Shown: positions 1 through 11,724 of the stretch, piece by piece | Position numbering within the stretch: the first letter of the stretch is position 1 | Layout of the letters: each line of letters begins with the position of its first letter | Origin: Thermoanaerobacterales bacterium | GTDB taxonomy: Bacteria > Bacillota > Thermosediminibacteria > Thermosediminibacterales > Tepidanaerobacteraceae | Length of the DNA stretch: 64,000 nt | NCBI GenBank assembly: GCA_012840135.1 | Contig: DUMA01000004.1 | Coordinates: 1 to 64,000, forward strand | Direction of reading: 5' to 3' | Program-made: the position numbers and the translations under genes | Notes under the pieces: model-generated | Seen by the model: only the letters and a program-made list of their open reading frames with translations | Told to the model about the DNA's origin: nothing | Databases searched by the model: none

Positions 1-130
1 AAAAAAGTGAATACACAAAAATCAAAGACTGTGATTAAACGACTGCGACTTCGACGAAGGAGAAGGAGCACAAAGTTGCATCACAGTCAACCTTAAAAAA
101 AGTGAATACACAAAAATCAAAGACTGTGAT
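1..130. repeat. 35-bp direct repeat pair with an inverted 9-mer between
   Basis: A 35-base sequence at 1-35 recurs exactly at 96-130 (offset 95). Its last nine bases, GACTGTGAT (27-35 and 122-130), also occur in inverted form, ATCACAGTC, at 80-88. The middle copy could therefore pair with either flank as RNA, or the three copies could be binding half-sites as DNA. The second copy runs directly into the predicted -10 of the PFOR gene, so an operator role is plausible. The element reaches the window edge, so more copies may lie upstream. No protein-coding content was recognised in 1-309. Confidence 0.75.
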
Positions 131-135
131 ATAAT
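127..135 (+). promoter_or_regulatory. extended -10 promoter for PFOR
   Basis: TG-A-TATAAT is a textbook extended -10 element. No good -35 is seen at the usual distance, as is common for extended -10 promoters. It would give an untranslated leader of roughly 165 bases before the PFOR start. Confidence 0.5.
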
Positions 136-207
136 TATCAAGGCTTCTGTTGTACCATTAAAAATCAATATTATACTGGATTAGGCCTGCTGTTTTATTA
201 CATTTAG

Positions 208-3834
<3,627 letters not shown>

Positions 3835-3845
3835 CTTGTTAAAAA

Positions 3846-3888
3846 ATGAGTCAGGGGACGACAGTTCCCTGACTCATTTTTTTTGCAG
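3846..3888 (+). terminator. Rho-independent terminator of the PFOR gene
   Basis: ATGAGTCAGGG pairs with CCCTGACTCAT (11 bp) around a short loop and is followed by eight Ts. It starts 12 bases after the PFOR stop codon. Confidence 0.9.
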
Positions 3889-3931
3889 TGAGTCAGAGTG
3901 AGTCAGGGGACGATTCGTTGACTCATTTTTG
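3847..3931. repeat. duplicated TGAGTCAGGGGACGA palindromic element
   Basis: The 15-mer TGAGTCAGGGGACGA occurs at 3847-3861 and 3899-3913, each followed by an inverted GACTCA and a T-run, so the terminator has a near-copy 52 bases downstream. A third, looser fragment (GGGGACAAGTCAGG) lies at 3947-3960. The layout resembles the short palindromic 'ggggac' repeats scattered through some Clostridia genomes; that link is from memory and unverified. Confidence 0.6.
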
Positions 3932-4027
3932 GTTTAAAAAGTAAAAGGGGACAAGTCAGGCTTACTCTTGATTTTTTTTATAAAGGTGATAAAATAGGTA
4001 TTGAGAACATGTGTTCGGAGGGTTTTT

Positions 4028-5251
4028 ATGCTTCCCATCATTCATGTGGATATGAATGCCTTTTATGCTTCCTGCCACCAGGCGCAGGATCATACCCTCA
4101 AAGGCAGGCCCGTGCTGGTGGCAGGGGATCCACAGAAGCGCAATGGCATCATCCTCACCGCATCTTACGAGGCCCGAAGGTTCGGGGTAAAGACTGCCAT
4201 GCCCAACTGGCAGGCAAAGAGATTGTGCCCTCATGCCATTTTTATAAAACCGGACTATGACCTTTATGTCAGGACCAGCAGCAGGGTGATGGATATCCTG
4301 GGCAGGTTTACACCTCTGGTGGAGGTATTTAGCATCGATGAGGCCTGGCTGGATGTGACGGGCTGTGAGGGACTTTTCGGGGATTCCGTCACCATCGCTC
4401 AAAAGATACAGAAGGCTATACAGCAGGAACTGGACCTCCCATGCTCGGTGGGGGTTTCCTGCAACAAATTGCTGGCCAAGATGGCGTCTGACATGAAAAA
4501 ACCAATGGGCCTTACGGTGCTAGCGCCGGAGGATGTGCCTCAGATGCTGTGGCCCCTGCCGGTGGATGAGCTGTTCGGTGTGGGACACCGCATGGCCGAG
4601 CGCCTCAGGGAGATGAACATTACCACCATCGGAGACCTGGCCCGGGTGCCTGAGGAGCTCTTACAGCAGGCCTTTGGCCTGAATGGGCGTTATCTGCACC
4701 TGGCGGCCAACGGCATCGACGATAGTCCCGTAGATCCCCATTCCATGGACAGTGCCAAATCCATGGGCCATTCCACCACCCTTCCCAGGGATGTGACAAG
4801 TTTTGAGGAGGCGGAGATGGTGCTGCTTTCCCTCTCGGAGCAGGTAGGAAGGAGGGTGCGCCGGGAAAACTATATGGGCCGTACGGTCACTCTTACGCTG
4901 AGAGATGCATCTTTTGGTACTATTACCCGTTCTGTGACCATACCTTATACCTGTGCCACCGATGACATATATGCCGCCGCCCTGAAACTGCTTCATGCGC
5001 ACTGGGATGGCAAAACTCCCCTCAGACTTCTGGGGGTAAGCCTTTCGCAGCTCATAAAGGAATTTGAGCAGGTGTCCCTATTTAAAGAAGATGAAAAGAA
5101 AAACAAACTCAACCAGGTCGTAGATGAAATAAAAGATCGCTTTGGCGACGGTGCCATATTTCGGGCAAAGTTGCTGAAAGACGAAGATCTCAATGAGAGG
5201 AAGTTGGGCAAGACCGGTAACAACGCTCCGGCGCTGAGAGGGATCAGATAA
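4028..5251 (+). CDS. dinB: DNA polymerase IV (Y-family translesion polymerase)
   Basis: Error-prone polymerase for lesion bypass. HVDMNAFYASC (metal-binding Asp8) and FSIDEAWLD (Asp104-Glu105) give the catalytic carboxylates; the Trp replaces the more usual Tyr of SIDE-A-Y-LD. GVSCNKLLAKMASD is the family's palm motif, and a little-finger domain follows. QVSLF at 348-352 fits the beta-clamp binding consensus QxxLF, so processive loading is expected. The ATG at 4028 was preferred over upstream codons because GGAGG sits 6-7 bases before it and the protein then begins like other DinBs. Length is 407 residues, normal for the family. It stands alone, with no SOS box recognised. Confidence 0.96.
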   Translation: MLPIIHVDMNAFYASCHQAQDHTLKGRPVLVAGDPQKRNGIILTASYEARRFGVKTAMPNWQAKRLCPHAIFIKPDYDLYVRTSSRVMDILGRFTPLVEVFSIDEAWLDVTGCEGLFGDSVTIAQKIQKAIQQELDLPCSVGVSCNKLLAKMASDMKKPMGLTVLAPEDVPQMLWPLPVDELFGVGHRMAERLREMNITTIGDLARVPEELLQQAFGLNGRYLHLAANGIDDSPVDPHSMDSAKSMGHSTTLPRDVTSFEEAEMVLLSLSEQVGRRVRRENYMGRTVTLTLRDASFGTITRSVTIPYTCATDDIYAAALKLLHAHWDGKTPLRLLGVSLSQLIKEFEQVSLFKEDEKKNKLNQVVDEIKDRFGDGAIFRAKLLKDEDLNERKLGKTGNNAPALRGIR

Positions 5252-5270
5252 ATAAAAAGGTTTAAAAACA

Positions 5271-5301
5271 TTGAGACGGAGTGATGGAACTATGATATAA
5301 T
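5271..5301 (+). promoter_or_regulatory. possible sigma-A promoter for the coiled-coil gene
   Basis: TTGAGA at 5271-5276 and a perfect TATAAT at 5296-5301 are 19 bases apart, slightly long. The position, about 95 bases before the coiled-coil gene, is sensible. Confidence 0.4.
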
Positions 5302-5397
5302 AGGTTAGGAGACACACCTCCTTTTCAACATTTCCAATGTAAAGAAAAGTTTGATTATAGATCCTTAACTTTAGAAAGTTTCAAAGGGGGCCTTTTG

Positions 5398-5958
5398 ATG
5401 GAAGACAAAATTTATGACCTCATAAAGCGAATGCAGACAGATATGAACGAACGTTTTGATAAAATGGATCAAAAGTTTACTGAGAAGTTTGATGAGGTAG
5501 ATAAACGATTCAATGAGATGGATCAAAAGTTTACCGAGAAGTTCGATGAGGTAGATAAACGATTCAATGAGATGAATCAAAAGTTTACCGAAAAGTTGGA
5601 TGAAATGGATAATAAGATCGCCAAAAAGTTTAATGATTCTTGTGAACTGACAGAAACGTTATATGCGGAATTTAATAAAAGGTCCATCAAAACGGACGAA
5701 AGATTTGATAAAATGGAAAAACAACTTGAAGAAGTCCGCCAGGATATCAAAAAAATTAGAACCGAAATAGACAACGATATATTGGATAAAATCAAGGCTC
5801 TTTTTGATGATAGAAAAGTGGTTCATGAAAAGCTCGATGCACTTGATGAAAAGTTTGACAGGCTACAGATAAGTGTAAATGAGCTTACGATGAAGGAGCT
5901 ACATAATAATACACGTATAATTGAACTTTCCAGGGATTTGAAAAAAGCCTGCCAGTAA
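5398..5958 (+). CDS. coiled-coil protein with tandem 18-residue repeats
   Basis: Predicted 186-residue, highly charged, soluble alpha-helical protein; function unknown. It begins MEDKIYDLIKRMQ and then carries an 18-residue unit of the type MDQKFTEKFDEVDKRFNE two full times plus a partial third copy, followed by further heptad-like helix (KMEKQLEEVRQDIKKIR). There are no Cys clusters, signal peptide or membrane segment. The ATG at 5398 sits 7 bases after AAAGGGGG; a TTG directly before it is less likely. Similar repeat proteins of unknown role are common in Thermoanaerobacter-like genomes (recollection). The end lies 15 bases before the DUF72 gene, so co-transcription is likely. Confidence 0.85.
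   Translation: MEDKIYDLIKRMQTDMNERFDKMDQKFTEKFDEVDKRFNEMDQKFTEKFDEVDKRFNEMNQKFTEKLDEMDNKIAKKFNDSCELTETLYAEFNKRSIKTDERFDKMEKQLEEVRQDIKKIRTEIDNDILDKIKALFDDRKVVHEKLDALDEKFDRLQISVNELTMKELHNNTRIIELSRDLKKACQ
5464..5606 (+). repeat. 54-bp in-frame tandem repeat
   Basis: Units at 5464-5517 and 5518-5571 are nearly identical (a few synonymous changes such as TTTACT/TTTACC), with a third, diverging partial unit from 5572. The unit length is 18 codons, so copy-number change would keep the reading frame. Confidence 0.9.
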
Positions 5959-5973
5959 AATGGAGTGACGAAA

Positions 5974-6747
5974 TTGATACTCATTGGGACATCGGGTTAT
6001 GCTTATAAGGATTGGAAGGGCAAGTTTTATCCGGAGGATATTAAAGAAAAGGATATGCTGGCTTTTTACAGCAAGGTGTTTCCCTTCACGGAAGTGAACT
6101 CCAGCTATTACAGCATGCCCACCAGTTATATGTTTTACTACATGATGAAAAAAACTCCCGCGGCTTTTATCTTTGTGGTGAAAGCCTTTGGGGGGATGAC
6201 CCATGGACAGGATTTAAGCGACACCACGACAGACAGGTTTAAAGAGGCTGTAAAGCCCCTGGTGGATGAGAAGCGCCTGGGATGCGTGCTGCTGCAGTTT
6301 CCCTACAGTTTTCACAACAACGAGAAAAACCGGGATTATCTGAAGAAGTTTCGGGACAGGATGGGAGATTTGCCTCTGGCTGTGGAATTTCGGGCATCTG
6401 ACTGGCTGACCCCGGATTCCATAAAGCTTTTGCGGGAAAACAATATGAATTTTGTGTGCGTGGACGAGCCGACCATAAGAGGCCTTCTGCCCCCGGTGGT
6501 GGTGGCCACAGGTCCCATAGGATATATCCGTTTTCACGGCAGGAACGGCCGGAAGTGGTATGATCATGAGAAATCCTATGAGCGCTATGACTATTTGTAT
6601 TCGGAGGAAGAACTTTCGGAGTGGGTACCCAGGATCCGGGAGCTTTCCGAAAAGACTGAAGTGGTATTTATAGCCATGAACAACCATTTCAATGCCCAGG
6701 CTATTATGAATGCCAGGCAGCTTCTCAGCCTGCTCGGGACATTGTAA
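5974..6747 (+). CDS. DUF72 family protein (YecE-like)
   Basis: Member of the DUF72 family (YecE), a TIM-barrel-like fold whose biochemical role is not settled. The start matches the family pattern: ILIGTSGYAYKDWKGKFYP. Family-like segments follow: EVNSSYYSMP, LLQFPYSFH, AVEFRASDW, VCVDEP, and a C-terminal IAMNNHFNAQAIMNA. The TTG at 5974 was chosen because GGAG ends 8 bases before it and it places the conserved GTSG at residue 4; a GTG at 5965 is the alternative. It sits in a same-direction run with the coiled-coil gene and the HAD phosphatase. Confidence 0.88.
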   Translation: MILIGTSGYAYKDWKGKFYPEDIKEKDMLAFYSKVFPFTEVNSSYYSMPTSYMFYYMMKKTPAAFIFVVKAFGGMTHGQDLSDTTTDRFKEAVKPLVDEKRLGCVLLQFPYSFHNNEKNRDYLKKFRDRMGDLPLAVEFRASDWLTPDSIKLLRENNMNFVCVDEPTIRGLLPPVVVATGPIGYIRFHGRNGRKWYDHEKSYERYDYLYSEEELSEWVPRIRELSEKTEVVFIAMNNHFNAQAIMNARQLLSLLGTL

Positions 6748-6770
6748 TTTGAACCTTAAGGAGAATTCGG

Positions 6771-7709
6771 ATGAATAGCGATTTTAAATTGATTGCCCTT
6801 GATATAGACGGCACTCTTATCACAAGCCATTATACCATTACGCGCCGCACGAAAAAAGCACTACGCGCCGCTATGGATTCCGGCATCAAGGTCACCATCG
6901 CCACCGGAAGGTTTTATCACAGCGCAAGACACATTGCCAGGAGCATTGGCATCAATGCGCCGCTGGTGTGCAACGATGGAGCCCTTATAAAGGATATTTA
7001 TACAGGTAAAGTTACTTTTTACAAACCTCTACCCCTGGAGATAGCCCGCAGCATCTTGCGTATCGCATCAAAATACAGAAGCCTTAACGTGCAGGTTTTT
7101 ATGGAAGACTGCAAGATTTATGCCGGAAAGGGCTACCGCAGCAGGCAGTTCAGGCGATTTTTGAGATTTACCAGCAAATACTCGGTGGAGGGATGTTATA
7201 ATTATCTGCGGGATTTTGTATTTGTGCCGGTAAAAGATGCCGGAGACCTTGCGGGCGCGGAAAGATTGATGAAGCAGCCCCCTGCAAAAATAGTCGTTTA
7301 CGCTGATGCCGAAGAACTGGATAAGTTTAAAAAAGAAATTGCAGAAAAATTCGGCAACAATGTGTTTTTGACCACAGCTATAAAAAACACGGTAGATATA
7401 TTAAACGGCCAGGTGTCAAAAGCCAGCGGACTGGCGGTGCTGGCTGAGAGTCTGGGAATAAAGAGGGAGGAAATCATTGCCATAGGCGACAACATCAATG
7501 ATATGCTCATGCTGGAATACGCAGGTCTAGGTGTGGCCATGGGTAACGCCCAGGAAACGGTGAAGAACAGGGCGGACTATGTGACGGCCGGGAATGATGA
7601 AGACGGCATAGCCCTTTTTGTAGAAAAATTGCTGCAGAACGAGGTAGGGCAGCGTGAATGGATAATTGTTGCAAGAAAAGGCCTTTCACACAGCAGGCCG
7701 CCGTTTTAA
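6771..7709 (+). CDS. Cof-type HAD-superfamily phosphatase
   Basis: Predicted cytoplasmic sugar-phosphate or nucleotide phosphatase of the HAD IIB (Cof/YidA) type. Motif I is ALDIDGTLI near residues 9-17, motif II is TIATGRFYHSA, and motif IV is GDNINDMLML near residue 242, which places the acidic pair that binds magnesium. The cap domain lies between motifs II and III. The 312-residue length is somewhat over the usual 265-290. The last 20 residues (from QREW) do not resemble the family and may be read-through extension after a lost stop. The ATG follows TAAGGAG by 7 bases. It lies 23 bases after the DUF72 gene. Confidence 0.9.
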   Translation: MNSDFKLIALDIDGTLITSHYTITRRTKKALRAAMDSGIKVTIATGRFYHSARHIARSIGINAPLVCNDGALIKDIYTGKVTFYKPLPLEIARSILRIASKYRSLNVQVFMEDCKIYAGKGYRSRQFRRFLRFTSKYSVEGCYNYLRDFVFVPVKDAGDLAGAERLMKQPPAKIVVYADAEELDKFKKEIAEKFGNNVFLTTAIKNTVDILNGQVSKASGLAVLAESLGIKREEIIAIGDNINDMLMLEYAGLGVAMGNAQETVKNRADYVTAGNDEDGIALFVEKLLQNEVGQREWIIVARKGLSHSRPPF

Positions 7710-7766
7710 TGGGTCCATTGTGCTGCCTTTTGCGATAAATTGAATTGAATGAGCGGAGGTGATTAT

Positions 7767-7905
7767 ATGGGTGAGCTAATCGAATTGGACCGATTAAATT
7801 AAAGATAAAGGCAAAGTCACCGATATGATAGAAATTGTGAGCCGTCTCTGTTCTGAAAACTACCCTCGATATAAAGAAGCTCTTAAAATAATTTTGGAGG
7901 GATGA
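7767..7905 (+). pseudogene. frameshifted small gene (unknown family)
   Basis: A GGAGGTGAT SD and ATG at 7767 open a frame that stops after 11 codons (MGELIELDRLN). Coding-like sequence resumes in another frame at 7801 (KDKGKVTDMIEIVSRLC and onward) and ends at a TGA at 7903-7905. A one-base indel would join them into one 45-residue protein. Decay or a sequencing indel are both possible. Confidence 0.5.
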
Positions 7906-7909
7906 AATC

Positions 7910-8064
7910 ATGACGGTCGACATGGATAGGATTGCTGTAAAAATATCTTATATAATGGATATCAGCAGGTAACCCCTGAACGGGTTTATGAAATAGCATC
8001 AAAGGAGCTTGTTGATTTTGAAAGGTTTATCGAACAAATCCTTAAGTTTTTGAGAAGAGAATAG
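7910..8064 (+). pseudogene. second frameshifted small gene (unknown family)
   Basis: GGAGGG precedes an ATG at 7910 giving MTVDMDRIAVKIS, which stops at 7972. The downstream frame reads NGYQQVTPERVYEIASKELV and continues through a charged helix to a TAG at 8062-8064. One indel near 7950 would restore a protein of about 51 residues. The start lies 5 bases after the previous broken gene, so the two form a small, damaged operon. Confidence 0.5.
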
Positions 8065-8097
8065 GGACATCCTATAAGCATACAAAGATGTCCCTTT
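8063..8097 (+). terminator. Rho-independent terminator
   Basis: AGGGACATC pairs with GATGTCCCT (9 bp), followed by TTTTT. It closes the rightward unit of 5.4-8.06 kb and separates it from the convergent ATP-grasp gene. Confidence 0.85.
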
Positions 8098-8108
8098 TTC
8101 TGGCATAA

Positions 8109-9110
8109 TTATGAAGTCATAAGGTCCCGCTTTGATAGGGCATTTATTGTTTCTTCACCGTATCTTTTTACAGCACTTTGGATTATGGAGCCGATAAATT
8201 CCGGTGCTGTCATGCCCAGAGCCTCGGCCATATACCCCATGTAGCCGTTGTGGGCTTTACCGGAGGACATGGTGAGACCCGCAAAGGTATTGAGTTCCAG
8301 GAAATAAGGTATGCCGTCCCGACCCAGAATCATGTCTATGCGGCCAAAATCCTTTGCATTCAGGACTTTGTATATTTTTTTGGCTGTGTAGATTATTCTG
8401 TTTTGTTCTTCGGGAGAAAGTTCTGCAGGGCAGTGAATGATTTCATTGTCCAGCATCTTATGTTCAAAGGTATTGGTGATGGTGGAATTGTACTCAATTT
8501 CCAGAATGGGCAAAACCCTCGGCTCATCATAGCCGATGATACCCACGGTGATTTCCCGGCCGCTGATGAACTCCTCTACGAGAGCCGGCTGGCCCATCTT
8601 TTCCGTTATCTTGGCTACCACCCCGGGCAGATCTTCAGGTTTTTTCACCACATTTTCTTCGCTTATTCCAGCACTGCCGCGCCCTCTCACGGGCTTTACA
8701 AAAAGCGGATACTTGAGATGATGCTCCGGAATCCTGTCGGGACCGTTTGCCACGAAAAATCCGGGCGTTGGCAATCTATGGTATGCCACTATCTTTTTGC
8801 GGTCGGCTTTGCTGGTGGCTACCAGGTCGAGACCGGAGCCCACAAAGGGTATGCCGAAGACTTCAAGAAAAGCCACTTCCCTCAGGGATGAAGCATTGAA
8901 GACCAGGTCCACTTTTTCATTGATCAGAGTTTGAAGGGTTTCCCGGGGATCTTTTTTCCATTCGATTAGGGCCGCCTCAAAACCGGCTTCCTTAATGGCT
9001 GAATAGTGTTGAAAGGCCTCATCGTAAGCATCATCGAAGATCTTGTCCTGTGTGAGCCTTCTCTGAAGCTCCACATTTCTGAATCTCCTCCAAAATACTC
9101 CTACTTTCAA
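8109..9110 (-). CDS. D-alanine--D-alanine ligase-like ATP-grasp protein
   Basis: ATP-grasp ligase of the Ddl type, 333 residues, predicted to couple ATP hydrolysis to a peptide-like bond between amino acids. Seen: N-terminal Rossmann-like domain; FVKPVRGRGSAGIS (ATP-binding loop); ALVEEFISGREITVGI (Ddl-like EEF..GRE); and YFLELNTFAGLT, equivalent to the metal-binding ELNT-P/G loop of Ddl. The N-terminal substrate region departs from canonical Ddl and no cell-wall genes adjoin, so the true substrate is uncertain. The start is a TTG at 9110, because GGGGG ends 8 bases before it; the ATG just upstream is in another frame. Confidence 0.85.
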   Translation of the reverse strand: MKVGVFWRRFRNVELQRRLTQDKIFDDAYDEAFQHYSAIKEAGFEAALIEWKKDPRETLQTLINEKVDLVFNASSLREVAFLEVFGIPFVGSGLDLVATSKADRKKIVAYHRLPTPGFFVANGPDRIPEHHLKYPLFVKPVRGRGSAGISEENVVKKPEDLPGVVAKITEKMGQPALVEEFISGREITVGIIGYDEPRVLPILEIEYNSTITNTFEHKMLDNEIIHCPAELSPEEQNRIIYTAKKIYKVLNAKDFGRIDMILGRDGIPYFLELNTFAGLTMSSGKAHNGYMGYMAEALGMTAPEFIGSIIQSAVKRYGEETINALSKRDLMTS

Positions 9111-9457
9111 CTTTCATTCCCCCTTATTAAATTTTTGTGACTATTCAGGAAAATATTTCTTTCTCCATTTGCAAGCGTTGCTTTATGGTATGGGCGTTCA
9201 CTGATATTAACGTGATGCCGGACAATTAGTATATATTTTATATATTCCGATAATACCACGCGAGTAAAATAAACGGCAAAGTAACAATGACAACTAGAAT
9301 TTCCCTCTTAATAATTATATATCATAATGGCACTGCCTTGCAACATTTCGATGAACATTTTATACCAGTATTAAAGCCTTTAAACCAGTATCATTGTATG
9401 ATATAGTTTTAATTGGGTTGCCTGATAAAATTGTCTGGGCTAAAAGGGGGTTTTATA
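9111..9457. other. divergent intergenic region
   Basis: About 350 bases, AT-rich, between the leftward ligase and the rightward response regulator. No open frame was recognised. The right end holds a repeat pair and possible promoter, listed separately; nothing else convincing was seen. Confidence 0.6.
9364..9402 (+). promoter_or_regulatory. direct repeat and weak promoter before the response regulator
   Basis: ACCAGTAT occurs at 9364-9371 and 9384-9391, exactly 20 bp apart (two helical turns). The palindrome TTAAAGCCTTTAA lies between them, and TATGAT at 9397-9402 could be a -10. The arrangement fits a site for a dimeric regulator such as the response regulator encoded downstream; no convincing -35. 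Confidence 0.35.
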
Positions 9458-10150
9458 GTGCAAAAGATTTCATACGCAAAAATACTGGTGGTGGAGGATG
9501 AGGAACCCATCCGCCGCTTTATTGTCATAAACCTGAAGAGGAACGGTTTTGAAGTGATGGAGGCCGCTTCGGGAGAAGAGGCAATGATGAAGGCAGAGGA
9601 AAGGCCCGATATGGTAGTGCTGGATGTGATGCTCCCGGGCATGGACGGCTTTGAGGTGTGCCGCCTCTTGAGACAAAAATATACCGATATGGCCATCATC
9701 ATGCTGACGGCTAGGGGGCAGGATGTGGATAAAGTTTTGGGTCTTGAACTCGGGGCTGACGACTATGTGATAAAGCCATTCAATCCCCTGGAACTTACGG
9801 CCAGAGTCCGGGCGGTGCTGCGCCGGATAAGGAAGGCAGTTCCGGAAGATGGGGAGATTCTATCGGGCCCTTTTAGAGCCGATCAAAAAGGACACCGGGT
9901 TTTTAAAAATGATAAAGAACTGGAACTTACCCCCAGGGAATTTGATATGCTGATGCTGTTTATTAAGAATCCCGGCAGGGCTTTCAGCCGGGATGAGATC
10001 CTGAATGAGGTATGGGGGAAGGATTATGTGGGGGATCCCAAGACTGTGGATGTACATGTCCGAAGGCTGAGAGAAAAGATAGAGGATGCCCCTGCAAAAT
10101 CCGGATATATTGAAACCGTATGGGGCATGGGATACCGGTGGAGACAATGA
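9458..10150 (+). CDS. OmpR/PhoB-family response regulator
   Basis: Two-component transcription factor, 230 residues. The receiver domain has acidic residues VVEDEE (13-16), the phospho-acceptor Asp56 in VVLDVMLPGMDG, and the conserved Lys in DDYVIKPFNP. The C-terminal winged helix includes LTPREFDMLMLF, DPKTVDVHVRRLREKI and the closing VWGMGYRW. The GTG at 9458 follows GGGGG by 7 bases; an upstream ATG at 9413 would add an unlikely tail. The sensor kinase gene follows about 100 bases later. A tandem-repeat operator beyond the kinase (11721-11758) is its best candidate target. Confidence 0.94.
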   Translation: MQKISYAKILVVEDEEPIRRFIVINLKRNGFEVMEAASGEEAMMKAEERPDMVVLDVMLPGMDGFEVCRLLRQKYTDMAIIMLTARGQDVDKVLGLELGADDYVIKPFNPLELTARVRAVLRRIRKAVPEDGEILSGPFRADQKGHRVFKNDKELELTPREFDMLMLFIKNPGRAFSRDEILNEVWGKDYVGDPKTVDVHVRRLREKIEDAPAKSGYIETVWGMGYRWRQ

Positions 10151-10251
10151 GACAGACCGGGGTTGTTACGAACCCGAAGCAAGTTCAGTTTATGTCGCCA
10201 AAGCCTGTCAAAGGTGGGATGCCTGCTATTTGATTGGAAGGGGAGAAAGCA

Positions 10252-11724
10252 TTGAAGGGAATTAAAGCAAGGCTTTTGAAAAGCTTTGTTGCAGTCATTT
10301 TACTAACCGTAATAATTTTCGAATTTATTCTCATTATTTCCATAAGACAGTATTATTACGGCAATGTGGAGGAGATACTATTAAAGCAGGCTGAAATCTC
10401 GGCTAACTTCTACAGGCAGTATCTGGCTCAGGATTATATCCTTCAAAAGAGCGTCGATGTTCTTATGGAGAGCTTCTCGGCGGCCACGGCCGCCCAGGTG
10501 CAGATCATAGACAGTGACGCAAGATTGCTGGGGGATTCGTCGGGGGTTGAAGCTGGAGAAACGATAGATTTCCCGGATGTGACAAAGGCTTTAAGCGGGC
10601 TGCCCGCAAAGTGGCAGGGCGTTGAACCTCGTACCGGGGAACCTGTGATGGCGGTTTCGTATCCGCTAAAATCCGGAGACAGCGTGGCAGGGGCCGTGCG
10701 GTTTGTTACTTCCCTGGATGGAATAAATAATGTGATTGTCAGGGTGACATTTATCCTTATATTGATGGGGCTAACGGCGGTCATGATTTCCATTCTTGCC
10801 GCCATCATCCTGTCACAAACCATCATAAGACCCGTAAAGGAGATAACGGCAGTGGCCGAAGAGATGGCAAGAGGCAAATTTACGGCAAGAGCGGCCAGAA
10901 GGTACAACGATGAGATAAGCAGTCTGGCAGATACTCTAAACTTTATGGCCCAGGAGATAATGAGGCAGGAAAAACTCAAGAACGAATTTATCGCATCCAT
11001 ATCCCACGAGCTTCGCACCCCGCTTACGGCCATAAAGGGATGGGCAATTACGCTGCTTTCTTCCGGAGCAGGAATTTCGACAGAAGATGGCAAATTTTTC
11101 CCGGGAAATAAATCGGTGGAGGATAATATAGACCTTGAGCCAGGTGGGAAAGCTTCTTTGAATTCGGATGAATTAATTGAGGGACTTGAAGTTATAGCAA
11201 AAGAAAGTGACAGGCTTTCGGAGCTGGTGGAGGAACTTCTGGATTTTTCCAGGCTCGAAGCGGGCAGAATCAAGTTAAATCTGGATAAAGTCATAATTGC
11301 AGATGTGCTGAATTATATAAAAACCCAGATGATTCAAAGGGCCCGACGCCAGGGCATTGAGTTTACGGTAAGTACTCAGGACGATCTTGGCCCAATAACG
11401 GCCGATGAAAACCGCTTGAAGCAGGTGCTCATAAATCTGCTGGACAATGCCTTTAAATATACCCCACCCGGCGGAAAAGTCGGAATCAGTGCCATAAGTG
11501 GCAGCGACCATGTGGTATTAAGTGTGGAGGATACCGGCTGCGGCATCAGCTCAGAAGACCTGCCCTATGTCACCAGAAAATTTTACAAGGGAAAAGGCAA
11601 ACAGCCCGGAAGCGGCCTGGGGCTTGCCATATGTGACGAGTTAATCAAACTTCACGGCGGCCGCATGGAAATAAAGAGCGTTCCGGGGAAAGGCACAAGG
11701 GTTGACATAATTTTACAGATTTAA
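10252..11724 (+). CDS. membrane sensor histidine kinase with DHp insertion
   Basis: Partner kinase of the upstream response regulator, about 490 residues. TM1 is roughly residues 11-31, followed by an extracytoplasmic sensor segment; TM2 is about 164-189, then HAMP. The phospho-acceptor is His252 in SISHELRTPLTAIKG. The ATPase domain has N-box DENRLKQVLINLLDNAFKY, G1 EDTGCGIS and G2 GSGLGLAI. Odd: between the two DHp helices there is an extra, acidic, Gly/Pro-containing stretch of about 30 residues (276-305) that ordinary PhoR-like kinases lack. The TTG at 10252 is chosen over one at 10234 because GGGGAG ends 7-8 bases before it. Confidence 0.93.
   Translation: MKGIKARLLKSFVAVILLTVIIFEFILIISIRQYYYGNVEEILLKQAEISANFYRQYLAQDYILQKSVDVLMESFSAATAAQVQIIDSDARLLGDSSGVEAGETIDFPDVTKALSGLPAKWQGVEPRTGEPVMAVSYPLKSGDSVAGAVRFVTSLDGINNVIVRVTFILILMGLTAVMISILAAIILSQTIIRPVKEITAVAEEMARGKFTARAARRYNDEISSLADTLNFMAQEIMRQEKLKNEFIASISHELRTPLTAIKGWAITLLSSGAGISTEDGKFFPGNKSVEDNIDLEPGGKASLNSDELIEGLEVIAKESDRLSELVEELLDFSRLEAGRIKLNLDKVIIADVLNYIKTQMIQRARRQGIEFTVSTQDDLGPITADENRLKQVLINLLDNAFKYTPPGGKVGISAISGSDHVVLSVEDTGCGISSEDLPYVTRKFYKGKGKQPGSGLGLAICDELIKLHGGRMEIKSVPGKGTRVDIILQI

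Noticed and set aside
8178-8891. 237-codon rightward frame opposite the ATP-grasp gene
   Set aside because: Shadow frame; the leftward gene has SD, start and motifs.
10443-11294. 283-codon leftward frame opposite the histidine kinase
   Set aside because: Antisense of HAMP/DHp coding sequence; no SD, no recognisable domain.
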